Below, one piece after another: positions 4,841-5,767 of a stretch of DNA of 5,767 nucleotides. Source of the stretch: Bacillus sp. (in: firmicutes) (GTDB lineage: Bacteria > Bacillota > Bacilli > Bacillales > Cytobacillaceae). The notes beneath the pieces were generated by a model, which worked only from the letters and a program-made list of their open reading frames with translations, was not told the DNA's origin and ran no database searches. Within the stretch, counting starts at the first letter, position 1. Every line of letters begins with the position of its first letter. A program made the translations under genes and the position numbers. The stretch covers positions 3,248 through 9,014 of the forward strand of contig DMSR01000122.1 in NCBI GenBank assembly GCA_003457145.1, in the 5' to 3' direction.

Positions 4841-5767
4841 TGCGAAATCAATCACCCTCAGGCAGGAAGACCATCCTTATGCTCTCATGGGAATATCCAC
4901 CGCATATCATTGGAGGGCTGGCGAGACATGTCCAAGCCCTGTCTGTTGAACTTGTTAGCAGGGGGCATGAAATCCATGTAATCACCGCAATGCAAAATCA
5001 AGCTTCAAGTTATGAAAAGAGAGATGGAGTTCATGTCCATCGGGTTTCTCCTTTAAATGATCAAGATTCGGATTTTCTGGCATGGATTGGCGGACTGAAT
5101 CTGGCAGTTGCAGATAAAGCATTATCCATTGCTGACCATACCTGCATACATGCCATCCACACTCACGATTGGCTCACCGGTGCATCCGCTGAATATATAA
5201 GCAAGTTAATAGATATACCATTGATTGCTACGGTTCATGGAACCGAATATGGCCGGAATAAGGGAATATTCACAGAACTACAGCAGTTTATATTCAACAA
5301 GGAAAAGGAACTTTCTCTTTCAGCACATAAGGTCATTGTCTGCAGCGAGTATATGGCTAAGGAAGTATCAACTCTATTTGAACTACCTGATATGAAAATA
5401 ACTTCAATTGTGAATGGTGGAGATGCTGAATTTTCACGAAATGAGCCACAAATAAATATAGATGAAATCTACCCTTTTTTAAAAGGCAGGATAGTAGTCT
5501 TCTCGATTGGAAGGATTGTCAAAGAGAAAGGGTTTGATAGCCTGATTAAAGCTGCAGAAATTATTAAGGATACACATCCGGATGTATGCTTTGTGATTGC
5601 GGGAAATGGTCCGCTCCTTGAAATGTACAGGCAGATGGTTGATCGGTTATCGTTATCCGGCACCGTTTATTTCATTGGGTTTGTACCTGACAGTGTGCGA
5701 ATAGGATTATTGCAAAGATGTAATCTCGCTGTATTTCCTAGTACTTATGAACCGTTTGGCCTGGCTG
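4840..5767 (+). CDS. GT-B glycosyltransferase, family 4-like (3' end outside window)
   Basis: Predicted cytoplasmic retaining glycosyltransferase that moves a sugar from a nucleotide-sugar donor to an unknown acceptor. 309 codons are visible without a stop, out of roughly 380-420 usual for the family. N-terminal acceptor domain: SWEYPPHIIGGLARHVQALS (16-35), the glycine-rich loop typical of GT4/GT5 enzymes; HTHDW (107-111); TVHGTEYGR (131-139). C-terminal donor domain: FSIGRIVKEKGFDSLIKA (221-238), holding the conserved Arg and Lys that contact the donor phosphates; VIAGNGPLL (252-260); PSTYEPFGLA (300-309), whose E304 is the first glutamate of the EX7E motif. The second glutamate falls just outside. 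ATG 4840 overlaps the previous TGA by one base. The adjacent GTG at 4837 is an alternative start, 9 bases after GGGAG (4823-4827). The sugar and acceptor cannot be deduced; glycogen-like glucan or a surface polysaccharide are both possible. Confidence 0.93.
   Translation, partial: MRNQSPSGRKTILMLSWEYPPHIIGGLARHVQALSVELVSRGHEIHVITAMQNQASSYEKRDGVHVHRVSPLNDQDSDFLAWIGGLNLAVADKALSIADHTCIHAIHTHDWLTGASAEYISKLIDIPLIATVHGTEYGRNKGIFTELQQFIFNKEKELSLSAHKVIVCSEYMAKEVSTLFELPDMKITSIVNGGDAEFSRNEPQINIDEIYPFLKGRIVVFSIGRIVKEKGFDSLIKAAEIIKDTHPDVCFVIAGNGPLLEMYRQMVDRLSLSGTVYFIGFVPDSVRIGLLQRCNLAVFPSTYEPFGLA

Noticed and set aside
5469..5663. 64-codon minus-strand open frame
   Set aside because: Antisense to the donor domain of the glycosyltransferase, whose conserved motifs are continuous there.

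Overview
The window looks like chromosomal DNA of a spore-former-type Bacillaceae (Bacillus in the broad sense). Grounds: strong AGGAGG-like ribosome sites, TTG/GTG/ATG starts, moderate-to-low GC, and a gene order matching the Bacillus subtilis pst region. There the phosphate transporter genes are followed by yqzC and yqzD in the opposite orientation and then by the yqgL/yqgM region. The species cannot be fixed from sequence alone.

Layout. Positions 1-2769 (+) hold the 3' part of a high-affinity phosphate uptake operon: the end of pstC, then pstA, pstB and phoU, tightly packed and closed by a perfect 18-bp terminator hairpin at 2782-2823. PstC and PstA form the membrane channel and PstB is the ATPase. 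PhoU is the cytoplasmic regulator that links the transporter to phosphate signalling. The binding protein PstS and the operon promoter must lie upstream of the window.

Positions 2770-3134 contain no convincing gene but are not empty. They hold the phoU terminator, a GC-rich block with several mutually compatible stems (2831-2984), and a repeat patch in which the word TTCGGACA occurs three times in +/-/+ orientation (3041-3114). Part of that patch makes a good terminator for the leftward genes.

Positions 3135-4036 (-) hold two overlapping genes. The first, yqzD-like, encodes a membrane-anchored coiled-coil protein with a C-terminal HTH-like segment. The second, yqzC-like, encodes a membrane-anchored protein with a charged linker and a small YceG/MltG-like domain without the catalytic part.

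Positions 4037-4366 are an AT-rich divergent promoter region with weak promoter candidates. Positions 4367-5767 (+) begin another operon. A DUF4912-type protein with a GTG start is translationally coupled to a GT-B glycosyltransferase (family 4-like) that runs off the window end. This pair is the most likely place for an undescribed system, probably concerned with a glucan or surface polysaccharide.
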